A stretch of 64,000 nucleotides of DNA from Prinia subflava (taxonomy: Eukaryota; Chordata; Aves; Passeriformes; Cisticolidae): the NCBI RefSeq assembly GCF_021018805.1, contig NC_086248.1, positions 57,045,485 to 57,109,484 on the forward strand, read 5' to 3'. Within the stretch, counting starts at the first letter, position 1. Each line of letters begins with the position of its first letter. The position numbers and the translations under genes were made by a program. The notes beneath the pieces are model-generated. The model was given only the letters and a program-made list of their open reading frames with translations. It had not been told where the DNA came from and made no database searches. Positions 42,401-56,656 of the stretch are shown here, piece after piece.

Positions 42401-43331
42401 TTTCTGTTCCTGCTTACCAGGCAGGCACAAGCATGGAGCTCATCCTCTCCTCATGTGCAGCAGGACTGCAGACATCACCTTCCCATGGGGTGAGGGGGAG
42501 CAGAGCCTATCCCAGACTCACTGCCCATGCAGCACAGGGTGGCAGAGCAGGCGTGCCCAGTGCTACACAGATGGGAGCAGTTTGTGCAGCTGAGGAAGGC
42601 TGTCTGTCACACACCTCATGCCTGGCAGGTCCTGGCTGTCACTCTCCCAGCCTTCATCCCAGCATGGGGAAGGTTTAAAGGCAACTTCACCAACCTCCTT
42701 CCGCTTCAAGATCATTCTTCTTTCCTTTCAGCATCATAATTAAAATGGTAATTACTACTAAAGTACCAGGAATGCCTCATTCACATTCTTCCTGGTAACA
42801 GCTTTTGCTCAGACAGGTGGCACTGCTAAGCAATTTGTCAGCTTTCAACAAGGAAGATCCTTGTTTATCTTCTGGAAATCAAAGGTGCTCCCAGCCAATC
42901 CTCCTCTGACTTTTCTATATCCACGGAAGTTTCTCTCTTGCTTTTCCCATCACATAAAGTTTTGTTCTTATATTATTCTGCTCCAGTTCAATCTTCCTTT
43001 CTCTGAGCATGAACCTTTCAGAAAAGTCCTGTTTGTTCCTGGACAAAACCAGAGACTTGAAAACCTCTCTGTACAATATGAGAAATTCTCCTCCCATTGC
43101 TCTCCTGTTCCATAAAGCCAACAATCCAGGAGGAAACTCTAGCCCTGTGACCAACATAAGGAGATCTCAGACATTGCAACCACAGTCCCAGCTGTGATTC
43201 CTGGTAGTTCATCCAGTGCCAAGATTTTCTAGAGATTCATTGATTCAGGCAGTGTCCAGACTTCTGTGTGCAGAAACTGCAGAATTTTTGCCAGGAGAGG
43301 ATTAAAAGCACATTCTTAACAAGCATGTTTT

Positions 43332-43592
43332 AGGAGGCAATGGGCACAGGCTGAACCACAGCATTTTCCCTTTGAACACCAGTTTATATCTGTCCAGCAT
43401 GAGGGTGACTGAGCACTGGAACAAGAGGCCCAGAGAAGTTGTGGAGTCTCCATCCATGGACATACTCAAAAGCCATCTGGAAGTGATCCTGGGCAACCTA
43501 TTCTACGTGGTCCTGCTTGAGCAGGTGGGGCTGGAGCAGGTGATCTTCTGAAGTGCCTTTCAGTCTCAACCAATCTGTGATGATTCTGTGTT
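43332..43592 (+). mobile_element. CR1 retroposon 3' fragment (plus orientation)
   Basis: Shows GGCAATGGGCACAGGCTGAA, GAGGGTGACTGAGCACTGG, CCAGAGAAGTTGTGGAGTCT, CTGGGCAACC, GGTCCTGCTTGAGCAGG and the terminal GATGATTCTGTG. This is the final about 260 bases of a CR1 element in sense orientation, 5'-truncated. Confidence 0.88.
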
Positions 43593-45080
43593 TCTTTTTC
43601 TGTGTAAAGCTTCAAGCAACAGCAGTCTATGTTACCTGTGCTAAGCCATTACCCTGGAAAGGCAAGCTGGGTTTCTCTGAGTTCACCTCTGCTTTCTTAC
43701 ACTTTTGTCAGAAAATACTCTGTGTGTGCCAAAAAAAAAAAAAATAGTACAGGGCTGCCAAATAGCAGGAGGGGACTAAGGAGGTCACAGAAGTGAGGGG
43801 AAGCACGATTGCTCATCCAGTGGCTGTCACTTTCAAGTACAGATAAATAATATTAAAACTCAGCACTGTTGATTGTTACAGCAGAATTAATACTGCCACC
43901 ACCTCCATATGTCATCTACAAGGACATGGCATTCCTGCAGCCTCTCATTCAGCCTTTGTCTCTGATCAGTCCTGGTGCTCTCTTAGAAAACCTTGGCTCA
44001 TTCCTTTGGAACTTCTGAAAATTTTCAGACAGGTTTCAGCTTCTCACTTGCTGTGCAGCAGTTTCATTTAGCAGACCTAGGGGCTATTTCTTAAGATTAT
44101 TTTTTCATAGATTTCACTGTTCTTGGGAACTCCAAGAAAACCACAGTGCAAACTGAAGTTTAAACAAAGTTGTTGTGTGCTATCGTGTGACTTACTTGAA
44201 AGCTTTCCTCTTAACTATTGCCACCTTTAATTATCTCAGAGCACACACAGGTGTTACAGGATGTTCTTGATAAGGTCAGAGTTTGGGAGTCTGCAGTGTA
44301 TTTCTCTCTGTCCAGTAGCTGCCAGATTTATTTTGCACTGGGCATAGCTCTGCTGTCTGTTGGAAGAGCGGATCAGCCCAGCAGAGCACCTGTGTGTGAA
44401 CCACCACAAAGTACATCAACCCTGGGAAAGGAGCCTTTGCTGAGCTCTACCATCCCAAACTCACTGAAACTCCTGCTGGGTGTTGTCCTTGATGGCTGTA
44501 TTTCTATCTGCTACTCCCTTTGGCCTGTGGCACTCAAGAAAACAAGAAGTGAAGCCACACGTATCCCAGAAGTGCCTGATTGACGCACAGGAGCGCCCAT
44601 GCACTACCAGCAGCAGAATCAGGCAGAGAGTCTCTGGTCAGCGTGGCTGTAAGGCTCCAATGCTGGGTAAAAGTGATGAACAAATGTGCTCAGCTGATTA
44701 TGGTTTAGCCAGAAGCTGTTGAAGGGACCCAACAGTATCTGTCCCAGCGGAGATCCCTCTCTATCTGCGGGTTGGGTATGACCTGTCACGGTGGGGCTGG
44801 CCTTGAAACTGATGTAAAGCAGAGCTGGCATGGATCCTATGTCACGTGCACTCATTCGACAGAAACGTGAGTTGGGCTCCAGGCCAGTTTTGAATGTTCT
44901 CTGAACTGGGAACCAGCACTGGTGTCACTGGTATGGGACAACTCTGCTGCAGGTTGCAGAGGAAACGCACCCTGAAATAAAGAGGGAAAGCTGAGATCAC
45001 AGTATCTTCTGCTCTAACCAAGGGGCAGATGCAGTTAAATATTAACATTGCTGTGATATAGCTGTGACCTGGCCCAACAG

Positions 45081-45135
45081 TATTACATACATTGTGTGTT
45101 ATATAATTGTATTACATACATTGTGTTTTACATAC
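45081..45135. repeat. Two-copy tandem duplication, about 29-bp unit
   Basis: TATTACATACATTGTGT occurs at 45081 and again at 45110, separated by an AT-rich stretch. The second copy ends TTTTACATAC. Confidence 0.75.
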
Positions 45136-48100
45136 TTTTTTACACTGTGTCTAAGAACAGACATTCTGCTGGGTGGTCTCCACAGGTATGACTAACCACC
45201 CTGCCCACCCACTGTCAACCTTAGGGACTCAGAGAGACAATTTAATGACAATTTAGGCTCATAATTTCCTGGTACACTCATAATCCACTTACTCTTGTAT
45301 TTATGGGAGCAGCCCAGTAATTCAGAAGTTATCAGTAATCTCTTGCACTGAATGGGCAGTTTGCTCCAGAGGAGAGTCAGGACATTCATTTTACAGGGTC
45401 CAAAACACCTCCCTTGAGAACAGCCTGTGCATTGTAAAACTCCTGTGCTGCCTCAGTCTCAGGAAAGCAGAGTGGGACCAGTGCTGTGGACATGGCTGGC
45501 CTTGCAGGTCACGGGAGTCTGTTTGTCCATCACCTGCAAGACCCCTCATGCGCATACACAGGGACACGCTGCTGTTCCACTGTGGCTCCTTCTGTGAATG
45601 CTGCCTACACTTTCTTCTTGGTTTTGTCTTGATCTGGTTAACAGGCTGAGCTTCAGCAGCCACTTAACTTGAATTCATGCCTTGGTTTCAGTCCACTGAG
45701 AGTGGCTCTTCCACAGTGAGCTCCTCTGCCTCCACTTAGCCAATTTCTCCTGAGTCAAAAGTGGACCTGCTCTGGCTCAGCAGTATCCCCGTGCTGGGTT
45801 TATCTTTCATCCGTACAAAGTGCCAAGTTCAATGATCTCATTCCACCCACTCCCTTAGCTGTAACGTGGCTCAGTTTTCCCATGGGTATTTCACTTCAAA
45901 AGATGCTTGTTGAAGAGCTGACCAACCCTATGGTGCTCAAGGGTCACATCTCACTGAAGCACGTGGGCAGCTTCTTCTCACCTACCACTGCTCCAAACAG
46001 GAGATCTGGTGGTGACTATCACTGTCTCATTGCTTCTTCCACCACTAATACCTGCCCACTGTCTCATTTCTTTCCCTGGAGGCCATTATGAAGGCACTAA
46101 TTGCAGAGGGAAGGAAGCACCAAAGCCCATTGGGCAGCACAGAAAGGCAATTAGCATGGGAAGACTCAAACAGAAAATATTGCTCTCTATTTCTTATTCC
46201 CTGTGGCATGTGTTTGGATTCAAACTTGGCTGCTAGGTAGTGTCCTTATGCTTGACCCCCCCCCACTTCCCTGGCCACCCTCTTTTAGTGTACTTCTAGC
46301 TAGTCCCACTGAAATTTCAGCAGTCTTGGGGCTAGAGTGAAGCAGGGCTGTCTGTATTCATGATGGGTTGGTAGAGCTCAGTCCAGATTCTCTACCACAA
46401 GTTGAATGTTGGGTCTGTACGTTCCCTTTGGACTTAACTACTGACACCTTCCTGCCATTGCTCCTTGATGGCTTTCTTTACCCTTGAAGACCCTGAGAAA
46501 CTGTGTTTATTGTGTTTGTATTAGCTCACTTGTAGCTGCAAGTGGATTTCTGTCATTGGTATATTTCATTATCTCTCAGAAGTGCAGATAAGTGCCCAAA
46601 CGTTCACAAAACCAAATGACAATATAACAAAACCCAAACATTTACAACACACTCTAAGAAATAGAATTAAAAGTTGAGAGCAAGAACTCTTAGCTTGTCC
46701 TGAAGGGAAGACTTTGGAGCACCTGCCATGACAAATATCCAAATAGTGTTGGATACCTCCTCCTCTACTGGGACAGAACGTCACTTCCAAGCACCTTGGA
46801 TGTCAGAGGCATCAGACATGGACATGAAATCTCACAGACCAGTGTGCCATTTCTCAGCTACAAAAGGGCCGTTTTTTAAAGCAATTTGAGCAGAAGAAAT
46901 AGCTTCATTTCCTGCTGAGCAGAAGGCTCTTTTAGAAACACAAGTGTCCAGTCTAATAACAATTGTGTAAACAAACTCTGACAAACTGCATCACAGCTGT
47001 GTGCTTATGATACTTAACTCCCCAAAGATTCAAGCTTGCAAAATATATTTGAACTCCTTTTGCATTTGGAAAAAAATATTCAAGCCCAGAGTCAAGGAGC
47101 CTTTCCTTAAATATGTTGCTTAATTTGAGTTGATACCAATTACAATTTTCCTAGGTCAGTGTTAACTGCTTTATTGTTCTTTTTAATAAGTGTTTTGTGT
47201 TTGATTCCAAGCTCTCTGTCATTTAAAGAGCAATTTATCATGCCAGTAAGTGTTTATGTGCTTCACAGAAGTGCTAGAATGATGATTTAGCTGAGGACCA
47301 CATGGAGAATCCAAGAACGTTGTTCATAATGACTCTGAAGTTGAAATCTTCTGGCATGGTGTAGTTGGGGGAATTCTGTAATTGCCTGCCTCTCATTAGA
47401 CCGCATTCACACAGCAATCCTAACAGCTACATGGTGATATGCAAGGAGCAAGGCTGTCAGAAATTCAGAAAAATCAGTTCTCGTAGTGTTATACCGCCTT
47501 TCATTCTGTTAGGGCTGGTTTTAGACGACCCAGTCCTCTAGTTGATGGCATTTTGCTGCCTCAGGTATCAAACAGGATTTCTGAAGGGGTTGGGCCAAAA
47601 ACAGGGGCAGCAGGAGGAGTCAAAGGGGGCTGTCACAGATTGAGGCAGGGCAGAGTGGTGAGATAGGGAACTTTGACAGGGAGCATTTGGTCTCAAAGGA
47701 CAAGCACAGTCTCTCCTCCTGCCCCTCTGTTCCTGTCCATCTTCTCATGGCCAGGACACCTTGCTCCAGAGCAGTCTTGTCTGATGAGACAGAGGGTCAC
47801 CACCTTCTTCAGACAGCCCCCCACCCCTCAGAGAAACACCCCTTTCTCCCCTCCCAGTGGGGCACCTCTGCAGAGCTGCCATTCCCACCGTGGAGGTGGA
47901 GAAGGGCGTGGGCCAGGACAGAGCTCCAGAAAGCAGGGATCTGGAGCCCCCCGATGATGGAAATGGTTACAAGATGTGCTTCTCCCTTGTCACCTTGACT
48001 CCTCCTAGGCTGCTCAGAGCAGCAGCACTGGGAGCAGAGACCTGCAGAGGTGGGAACAGGACACCTCTGACCCCTGCAGGACAGCCTCAACCCCTGCCAC

Positions 48101-51100
48101 CACTCTTGGTGCTGCTCTGAGCAGGTGAGGTGCCAGGGGTGGCCCCATGCTTCACCTCGGGCTGTGCAGCTGTCACACCCTGTCTGAGCACAGCAGTAAG
48201 TACATGATCGATGTGTGTAATCTAGGAACCTATTAAGCAATTACACCCCCAAGACCTTACTACAAAATAAAATGCTTGTAATTAACTACATTCTAAAGTC
48301 TTGGAAAAGGGCCAGTTCCAAACTGCAAACGTTTGCTACTTGCTGGTTTGCTTTCTCCTATTTTCTTTTCTTTCTTCCCTTTTGAATTCACAAGCTTTCT
48401 TTGAGCTGTGCTTCACATGACTCCTACTTAACTTGCTTCTTCCTTCTTATCCAGGCATGAAGCAGCTCCCACTCCTGCTGGTGGTCCAAAAGAAGCTTCT
48501 ACACATGGGACAGGAGGAGTCAATGTGCTTAAACCAACTCAGGAGTGACCCTGTCCAGACTGAGAACAGTGAAACAGGCACCACCTCAGCCCCTGACAGG
48601 CAGCTTTGGGTGCAGTTACCCACAATGTGATGGCAGCAAAGCCCACCTTCACCACCAGCAGAAAAGCATGTTACGATGCAGCCTCAGGCCCCGGTTCAGC
48701 CCAGCCTCAGTTATTTATCAGTCCTCTGAGCAGGATCTAGCCCTGTAATACCCACACTGTTTGCACTGCTTGTCTCAGTTAGGTCCTGCTACCTTTGCAT
48801 CAGGTATCAGCAGTTCGACTATGCAAAAGAAATAACAAGTCTAAGGCTTAGACTGCAAGCCCTTTGGGGCTGGGGCTTGTTCTTTGCAGTCACAGTGAGC
48901 TGTTCAACAGGAAGCTGAAGCCCTGGGAGCTGTGGGCTTCCCAGTCCTGGTGGCTGTGGTGTCAGGCTGGATAGAGACACAGGGAGAACCATGGATGGCG
49001 TATGGTGCACCTGTGCTGTGATATCCCAGAGCTGGGAAGGCTGGTCTGCACAGCTCCACCCTTGACTCTGCTGATACATGGAGGTAGCCCTTCCAGACAG
49101 CTCTTGGAGGAGTTCTGTGAAGTGGATGGGTGGGTGGGCTCAGGAAAATTCTCTGGTCAGCATATTAAAAAACTGTGTGTTTTTCCTGAAGCGGCCAGCA
49201 CACCCTCCAGGCTCTGTGCCAGGAGTTACAGGGCTGCCTGGACTCCTTTGCTCACTCTGGTAACCTGTTATCAGTGCACCCTTTGATAAGAGCAGCTCTA
49301 CAAACCCCAAGCTCACTGTGAGGTGACCTTGCATCTCCTTGGGAAGTGAGAACAAAGCAGCAGGACCCTACAGACCGTGGCACAAGTTCACAACAAGCCA
49401 AGCTGCCCCAGGGCCAATTCTCTCTCCCTAGGCAGTGCCAGCATCCTCATCCTGGCCTAAAGAGTGCTCACACAGCACTCCAGCAGCCCATGAGGCCAAA
49501 TGCCAGTGGTACAGCAGCTCAGCATGCTCCTGATCTTGGCAAAAGCCATGCCACCTCATGACTGCAGAAATGAAACCTTCAGAGGATAAACTCCATGAAC
49601 ATGTCATGCTCTGTGCCACGGCAAAAGCTGAGGAGTAAGAGCTGTGCACTGAGCTGTCTTTGTCACCAAGGGAGATATTCCTACGTTGCACAATACTAAG
49701 TGGTAATTAATGTGCAAGGAAGAAATGAGCTCAAGCTGTGACTTTTGGATCTAGATGCAAAATAATCTTAAACTGGAGGGTTTTGCCAAATATAGTGCTA
49801 TTATCATCCTAGAAAAATGTGTTAGTAGTATATGAGCCAACCATAAAGTACACTTTGTTTCTCTCAGTCATAAAATAAGTTCTCATGGTGCAAATAAATA
49901 CCAAGTGCAAACATGAGCCTTTTGAAATAACTTGAGCAGCCTAAAAACAAGGTGTGTAGGCTCCCTCTACAGTCAGTTCTTTGATATTTAGCACTTGGTG
50001 CAGACCTGAAGAGCTGAGATCCCATGACCCAAGCTCCAGCTGCTATTAGCAGCTCTGGATGCACAGATCTGCCATTAAGCAGCACTGTAGGCTCCTGCTT
50101 CACATGTGGATATATATATCCAGAGGTTACTAGATGCTACATGTTCAGCTTTTGCATGGCTGACATTAGCCCAGGTGAAACCTAACAAAAACTACAGGAC
50201 AGATGTTTTTTCCATCACCACAGGGACATCCTGCTTCTTCCCTCTTCTTTCCAGCTTCCTCCTCCCAGCGGATTGAGCCATGTGATCCTGTGCCCTCCTT
50301 TGTGCTGAATTTTCCACATCCCTTCACTGAGTCCCTACAACCTTCTACTGCAGATAGGATTGGCCTCTGTCTACTTAGCAAGTTGACTCAATTCATGGTG
50401 TACAGGACCAACAAGTGCCACAACAGGCTGTAGGAAAGGGGATGAGGCCTTTGCACCAAGAAACCAGACTGGCTCAGCCTGGCTGAAGTACCTGTACACC
50501 AATGCACAGGCAATGTATCTCAGTGGGTGCATAATTTGCTGTTTGCATAGATGTTTCCACTGATTCTCCATCACATTCCTCTGAATCAAGCATGTCCTGC
50601 ACAGTAGCATGTGATTATGACAGACAGCATGCTCAGAGCTCCCTGTTATAAGCCTGTGTTCTGATGTATTCACAGGAAACAGAAGTGTGATAAGATCCAA
50701 ATACACAGGTAAGGACTGAACCAAAATCATCACTAAGTGGCAAGGATGAAAGAATGATCACTAGAAGAAAATCAGTGCAGAAAGGTTACTCATGCAAGAA
50801 GGTTTGTAGGACAACATGTCAGCATGCTCCAGGTGGGAATGTCTCAGTGGGACAGTCTGTGTAAGGGAGCCATAGCAATCTGTTTTAGCCTAAATTCCCA
50901 AAGATCTGAAAACCAGTTTCTCTGAAAAGCTAACCTGCTAGACCTCTCTGCCTCAGTTTCTCAGTCTTCATGAGTGATTTCATGAGAAGATGCTTTCAGA
51001 TCTGTGAATTTGCGCTATTGTTTGGCAGCCAACAGTTATTTATGCAATCATTATCAGTATGCCTTTCATCTGTAATTTTTTTACAGGAGTGTGGTAGGCT

Positions 51101-54100
51101 TGGCTTTGTTCACATTTCACCAGCCCTGTGAGCCTACATCTAAAGCTCAGGAAGGTCAGAGTACAGGAACATTTACCCCAGCTTTTGAAGGCTGACTTGT
51201 TTTAAAGCAATCATGGTAATGCTTCACTACTGCAGACTGAAGGGATTACTGATTATACCCAGCAAACCTGTCACACTTGACAGTGTTTCATGAACCTGCC
51301 ACTGCAGAGGGATATGGGTCTTCTGTCAGGGGCAGAGATGCCCTCTGCTAACAGAGCTGCTTTGGCTTTCTTCCCTTTTCTGATCTGGCTGAATTACCTG
51401 CTGTGTGCTGATTGATGCTGTGCTGCATCTGTGCTAATAAATGGGAAGGCTGGATGCAGTGGCTCACCTCTGTGTACATCATCCCCAGACAGGGTGATCT
51501 CTTCCCTCCTGACTACCAGAAGCAGCCTGCCTAACATCACCTCCCCAGGCCTGCCTGAGTGTTGTGAGGTGCTAACAGGAATCAGGCAAAATAATACTGG
51601 GGAGGGTGGTGAAGATGGAACTCTGAAGCTCTGTGGCTATGAGACAGTGCTCGAGCCCATGCACAGTCATGTTTAATTTTTCAGTACAGATGTCACCCTG
51701 ATGAGCTCTGATGCTGCCTCCATTCACATGCACTCAGATCCACCAGCAGAGCTGCATGCATGTTCCCTGCCTGCTTTGTCCCCAGCAAAGTGGGAAAAAA
51801 ACCCACGCTAAAAAGTCTTAAAGACATCATACTCAGGAATACTGAGGTGATAAAAGAGTATTCTGTCTTTATATTGGCGAGATGGACCACTCAGTTCTCC
51901 AAAGACTGGTGAGACCATACACAGGAGAGAGTCTGGTCAGTATTATCCAAGGGCAGCTTGGATGACAGTAGCCAAAACCCCTGGACATCCTGCAATATGT
52001 AAAGCTACTCGTGGTCATTCCCACAGTAGGACAACACTTTGCTTCCTGGCAACTAAAGAGAATACTCAAGTGACAGTGAAGTTTTTCCAGAAGAAATAAC
52101 ATTAATCATAATCAGAGATACAACCTTCTGCCCACATAACTGGCATGTGAATTCCACACTGGCAGCTCTCTTCTTGCTTTCTGCAGCATGAAACTACAGT
52201 AGGCAGAATCAGGAAAGGGAGTAAAGCAGATTTCTAGAGTTTATGCATTTCTTGTTGCACTTCAGTCAGTTTTGGCTGGGACAGGCTCTAGCTGTTAACC
52301 ACAGCATCAAATATGTGCACTGCTCAGTAGTCTGTGTGCAGGAGGTGCTGGTGCAGTGAGTTCCTTTAACATTAACAGGAGGAGTATTCCCTTTTCTGCT
52401 TCTATTGAAATCAGGCTGAACAGAGATAGGTGAACTCTTCAGTTGTACTCAGTCAAAGGGCTGGTCCTTTCTTAGCTGCAAAAGATGTTTATTGCAAAGG
52501 AGCAGTCCCACTTGTGATTCATGACATTTCCTAACTCAAGAGCCCTTGTTTTAAATAGCTCTTTTAAATATTATATTACTTATCACCTCCGTTTTCCTCA
52601 TTATCCAGTTTCATATTCATAAAACTCAGAGAGGTCATGGAGTAGCTCCTCAGGGGAAAACTAACACAGGGACAGCAGGCTGCTCAGAGGTTCCCTTCAG
52701 AAGCACTGACCAAGCTACAGAGTCTTTGTCTGGCCTAGAAAGATTTGCAGATGACAGAAAGGTGGCAGAAATTTTTCAGGCAGATATTGTTGCCTATAGG
52801 TGTTTTTTGTCCAAATCTACACTTTCGATGTTCAGCTGCACTGAACCTCTCCCAGTCCTCCATTATTGGAGGAAACGAGGAACAATATGAAAGGACATTA
52901 TGCTATCATGGCCATGGGAACACGACATTAATCAACCTCTCAAGTAAAGGAGGCTGGGGATGTCTCCATTGCTCAATCACACATTAACGCATTAGCATTG
53001 TCTAATAAATTCTCATTAAATAGCTGCAAACTGTGAGATGGGGCTGTATCTTGCAGCAGCCTCTGCCTCCCCAGGATGCAGGGCAGGCTGCAGAGGGCGG
53101 GATGGGCATGCCAGGGCTGGTGACCAATCTCAGGGCCACTCCCCGAGTGTGTGTCAGCTGCATGCAAACCCCTGCAAGTTCAGTTTGGTCACCTTTGACT
53201 CAGAGGCCCCAGCTCATACTGCAGTGACTGTGTGACTTCCATTTGAGGCACAACAGTATTCTTTAACCATTAAGTAGCTGAAAGAAATCTGTTGTGATTT
53301 TTGCTGTATTGTTTTCTATTATTCCCTCAAAAGAGCATACAAGCAGCCATGTATGGCCCCTAAAAATTTAAGATTCTCCAGTTGTATATGCATGTGAGGA
53401 AAAGAATCATATTGTTTTAATAGTATTTATGGCCTCTGAAAATACTGGGCAGAGAAATTACCACCTGCCCCATACTGTGCACAGGCAGATTCCCAGTGAC
53501 AGACTGAAACGGCCATAAGCTGAGACTCCAGATCTTGCATTTCAGGTGTGTGATATATAAAGCAAATTAACAACAGAGCCAAAAAGAGGAGCCAAAGTGT
53601 GTTTAGAAATGGCATTTGAGAAACAAAGGTTGCGCTATGTGATTTGACAGCTGACAAAGTTAACTAATTAATAAAATAGAATACGCTGGGTTAATGAAGG
53701 TTTCTTTTGGTGTGCAGTCTGACTGCTGATAAACACTCAGTATCAGAACCTGCTAGGCACTTAGGGCAAAAATTCGTGTATATAAACAAGGGGAAATGAT
53801 TGCTTTTCCTGGCACCATAATACTGTAATCTTGTCATCAATGGCTATTCTCGTAATTATTATTCCCATCATCAAATTGAGGATAGCACCCCATAGCCCAA
53901 ACGAGGAACTGCACTTTTGGGTGATAATCCAGCTACTTATCCATAATGAACAAGAAGCAGAGGATAGAGCTACAGTTCTCACATAATGCTTTAGCAACAG
54001 CAGTACTCCTTTATCTCAATTAACAGTATCTAAAACAGATAATCTAGGATATGAAAACCAATGCAAACCAGTACTAATGGTCTTAAAGCCGTGTAGAGGC

Positions 54101-56595
54101 TGAAGTATAGGAATGACGTCCAAAGAGATCTCTTCTATTTCCCCTCCACTGCCAAATCTGTATTAGCTACACCTAAACTGTTTCTAGCAGATGTTTGTGT
54201 AACTTGATCTTTAAAAAGTGCATTGCTAGATGCTTCACAGCCTCTGTGGGTAGGGCATTCGTATTTCCTTGCTTCATTATCGTCACTGTTACAAAGCAAG
54301 TCCATCTCCTTTTCCCTTGGGACAGATGGGCTGGGACAGAAAAGAGCACTCCAGCTGTCCTCCACACCAGGGAAACCGAGCTGAGCTGTTTGGTATGGCC
54401 CCAGCAAACCCGTCTGGGTTAGAAAAAGATTAAATAAGCAGCCAAATACTTCATGCTTCTTTCTGGGCTGAAGGCTAATTACATTTGAGTGTAATATTTC
54501 CAGCTGTAGAGAATTTATTATCAATCTGCCCTCCTCCCTTTGTTGGGTGTGTCCTGACAACCTGTTAATTGTAAATCAAAGGCAAGTTCCCAAGTACCCG
54601 TTCCCTTCAGAGAAAAGCCAGCCAAATCCTGGGCCTTTTGCCAGTGCTAATGAGGTGAGGGATGCCCCAGCTCCACCCCAGCAGGACTCGTGGCAGCACC
54701 TCCATCTCTCTCACCTGGCACTGTTTTGCAGTGAGGAAATACATGGTTTGACACAGGTCTTGGCATCTGGGAAGGAGAAGATGCTCCAAGTGTCCTCCAA
54801 ATTTCAAGCAGATGGGCGATGACAAGAGAATGAGATTTTTCTGTACTTTTTTATTTGTTCTTCCAGAGTTTTCCTCCCTTTCTCACTCTCCTCATGTGTC
54901 ATTATGCAACCATTTTTTCGGGTGTAACTTTCACAAGGTTGAGGAAAATCCAAACAGGATGTATTGCAGATGTTAGCTTAAGAGGATAGAGGGTTTCTTT
55001 CCCCCTGTTTTCTAGCTGATGCCATTGGTTTCCTTCCTTCTCAAATAGCCATGGTTTGTGGGGAATGCCCCTGAGCTTCTAAATGTGTTTGCCCTTACAG
55101 TTCAAGCTGGTGTGAGAGGACTCCTGGAAGCTGGATCTCTTCCAGTCGTGTGTGAACACTGGGGTTTTTATTGGCTCCATGAGCACTGCCTACAGAGCAG
55201 ACAGGTGGGTGGTGTGTAGACAGGTGTGAGATGAACTCTTTCCTCTGGTTATTTGCTTTCTGATGTTATTGAACAACATTCACAATTCAGAAAGAAAATA
55301 AATGTAACCAAAACCCGATTGAAAAGGTCTGTGTGTCTTAAAAGGGAGAAGGGTGGTGGTTTCTAAGCTCCTACTTTCAAGGGCTGTTGTGACCCAAGAA
55401 TCCACAAAAATGCCAAGGTATCATTCTACCTTTTACAACCCTGTGGAATTCACATAAGTGAAGAGACTTTGTTTTCTCTCACAGGTGCAAACTGCAATGC
55501 AAGCTGAGGGTCCAAGATGAAATTTTAATTCTTGCACCAAGAACTATTTGCTCATCTTTGACATGAATTTGTTTCACATTAATTTTAACAGTATCCAGAT
55601 GGCCATAAATCAGTTTCAAAATAGGAAAGTTTTTCTCAGATACCGAAATGGAAGCAGTTGTTTCTTCCTAAATTTTATTTGTTCCTCATTTTTCTCAGCT
55701 GAGTCTGTATTTAGCCAGTTGTAGACATTATTGTCCCTCATTTCCTCTTTTCCATCACAATTATCATTGTGCCATATATCTGTCCAGTGGACTGTTTTAT
55801 TAGGTTAGACTGAACAAATTTAGTGCTTTGTAGCTGATCTGCCTTCGCATATTTACCAAAATTTTCAGTAAAATAACAAGGGAGGATGAGACTGGAATTT
55901 AAAGAAATGGAGGTATCAGGGACTGAACAATCCTTCTCGAGATCCAGTCTGTCTTGAACTTTTTTTATTTTTACTTTCAATTCCCAACAGCCATTTCCTC
56001 CCAAGATTGCCCCAATATTGTCTCTGTTGAACAAATATTTCAATTGTTCCCTTCTTTTCACTCTCCCTCTCCTCCAAGGGGAAAGGTCTATGAGAAGGGG
56101 CATAGCCATCCCCTGTAGTACTTCTGCAGAGTCACAAAGTCAGGATGAGACTGTGCTTGTCTTGTTGGTCCCTGCTCCCTAGTTTCAGTGCAGGCAAACA
56201 CACCATCGGTTAGGTTGTGCACACAAATCTGCTTGTGAAGAAGCCCATCTATGCTCAGATTGAACAGCTTGCTTTCCCATCCTCATCAAATCATTACCAC
56301 ACTGCCAGTGAGCCAGACCAGCTTTTTTAAGCTTTCTGCTTAAATGAATTTTTCACCAGTAGATAGTGATTTATTGAAGTAACTCTTTGTGGCCACATCT
56401 TGTGTGTGGCTACACGTGAGGCAAAAGAAATTCTCAGGTGAAAGACATCAAATGGCTACAGCAGAACCACAAAAATCCTACATCCAGTCTTCCATCCTGG
56501 GATGGAGTTCTCTGTCTGATTTCAAGGACAAAAGTGGACAGATTTATGACAATTTCAGCTTTTCTTCACATGCATTTTGGAAGATCTTTGTTTTG

Positions 56596-56656
56596 TTTTT
56601 AATCAGAAACATTTGTCTTTAATCTTCTTTAATCTTTTTTAATCAGAAACATTGTC
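56596..56656. repeat. Local duplication TTTTTAATCAGAAACATT
   Basis: The same word occurs about 40 bases apart with TTTAATCTTC-type units between. Probably slippage in T-rich sequence. Confidence 0.6.

Larger units (their letters stand above)
35091..45000. other. Intergenic DNA upstream of SLC22A3, first part
   Basis: No coding region that I can support. It contains CR1 fragments at 36300-36402 and 43332-43592. Open frames are short, unordered and lack recognisable protein motifs. Regulatory elements for SLC22A3 may be present but cannot be identified from one sequence. Confidence 0.6.

Noticed and set aside
47809..48240. Minus-strand open frame of about 143 codons, rich in Cys and Trp
   Set aside because: Random-looking composition in a locally GC-rich interval, with no recognisable domain.
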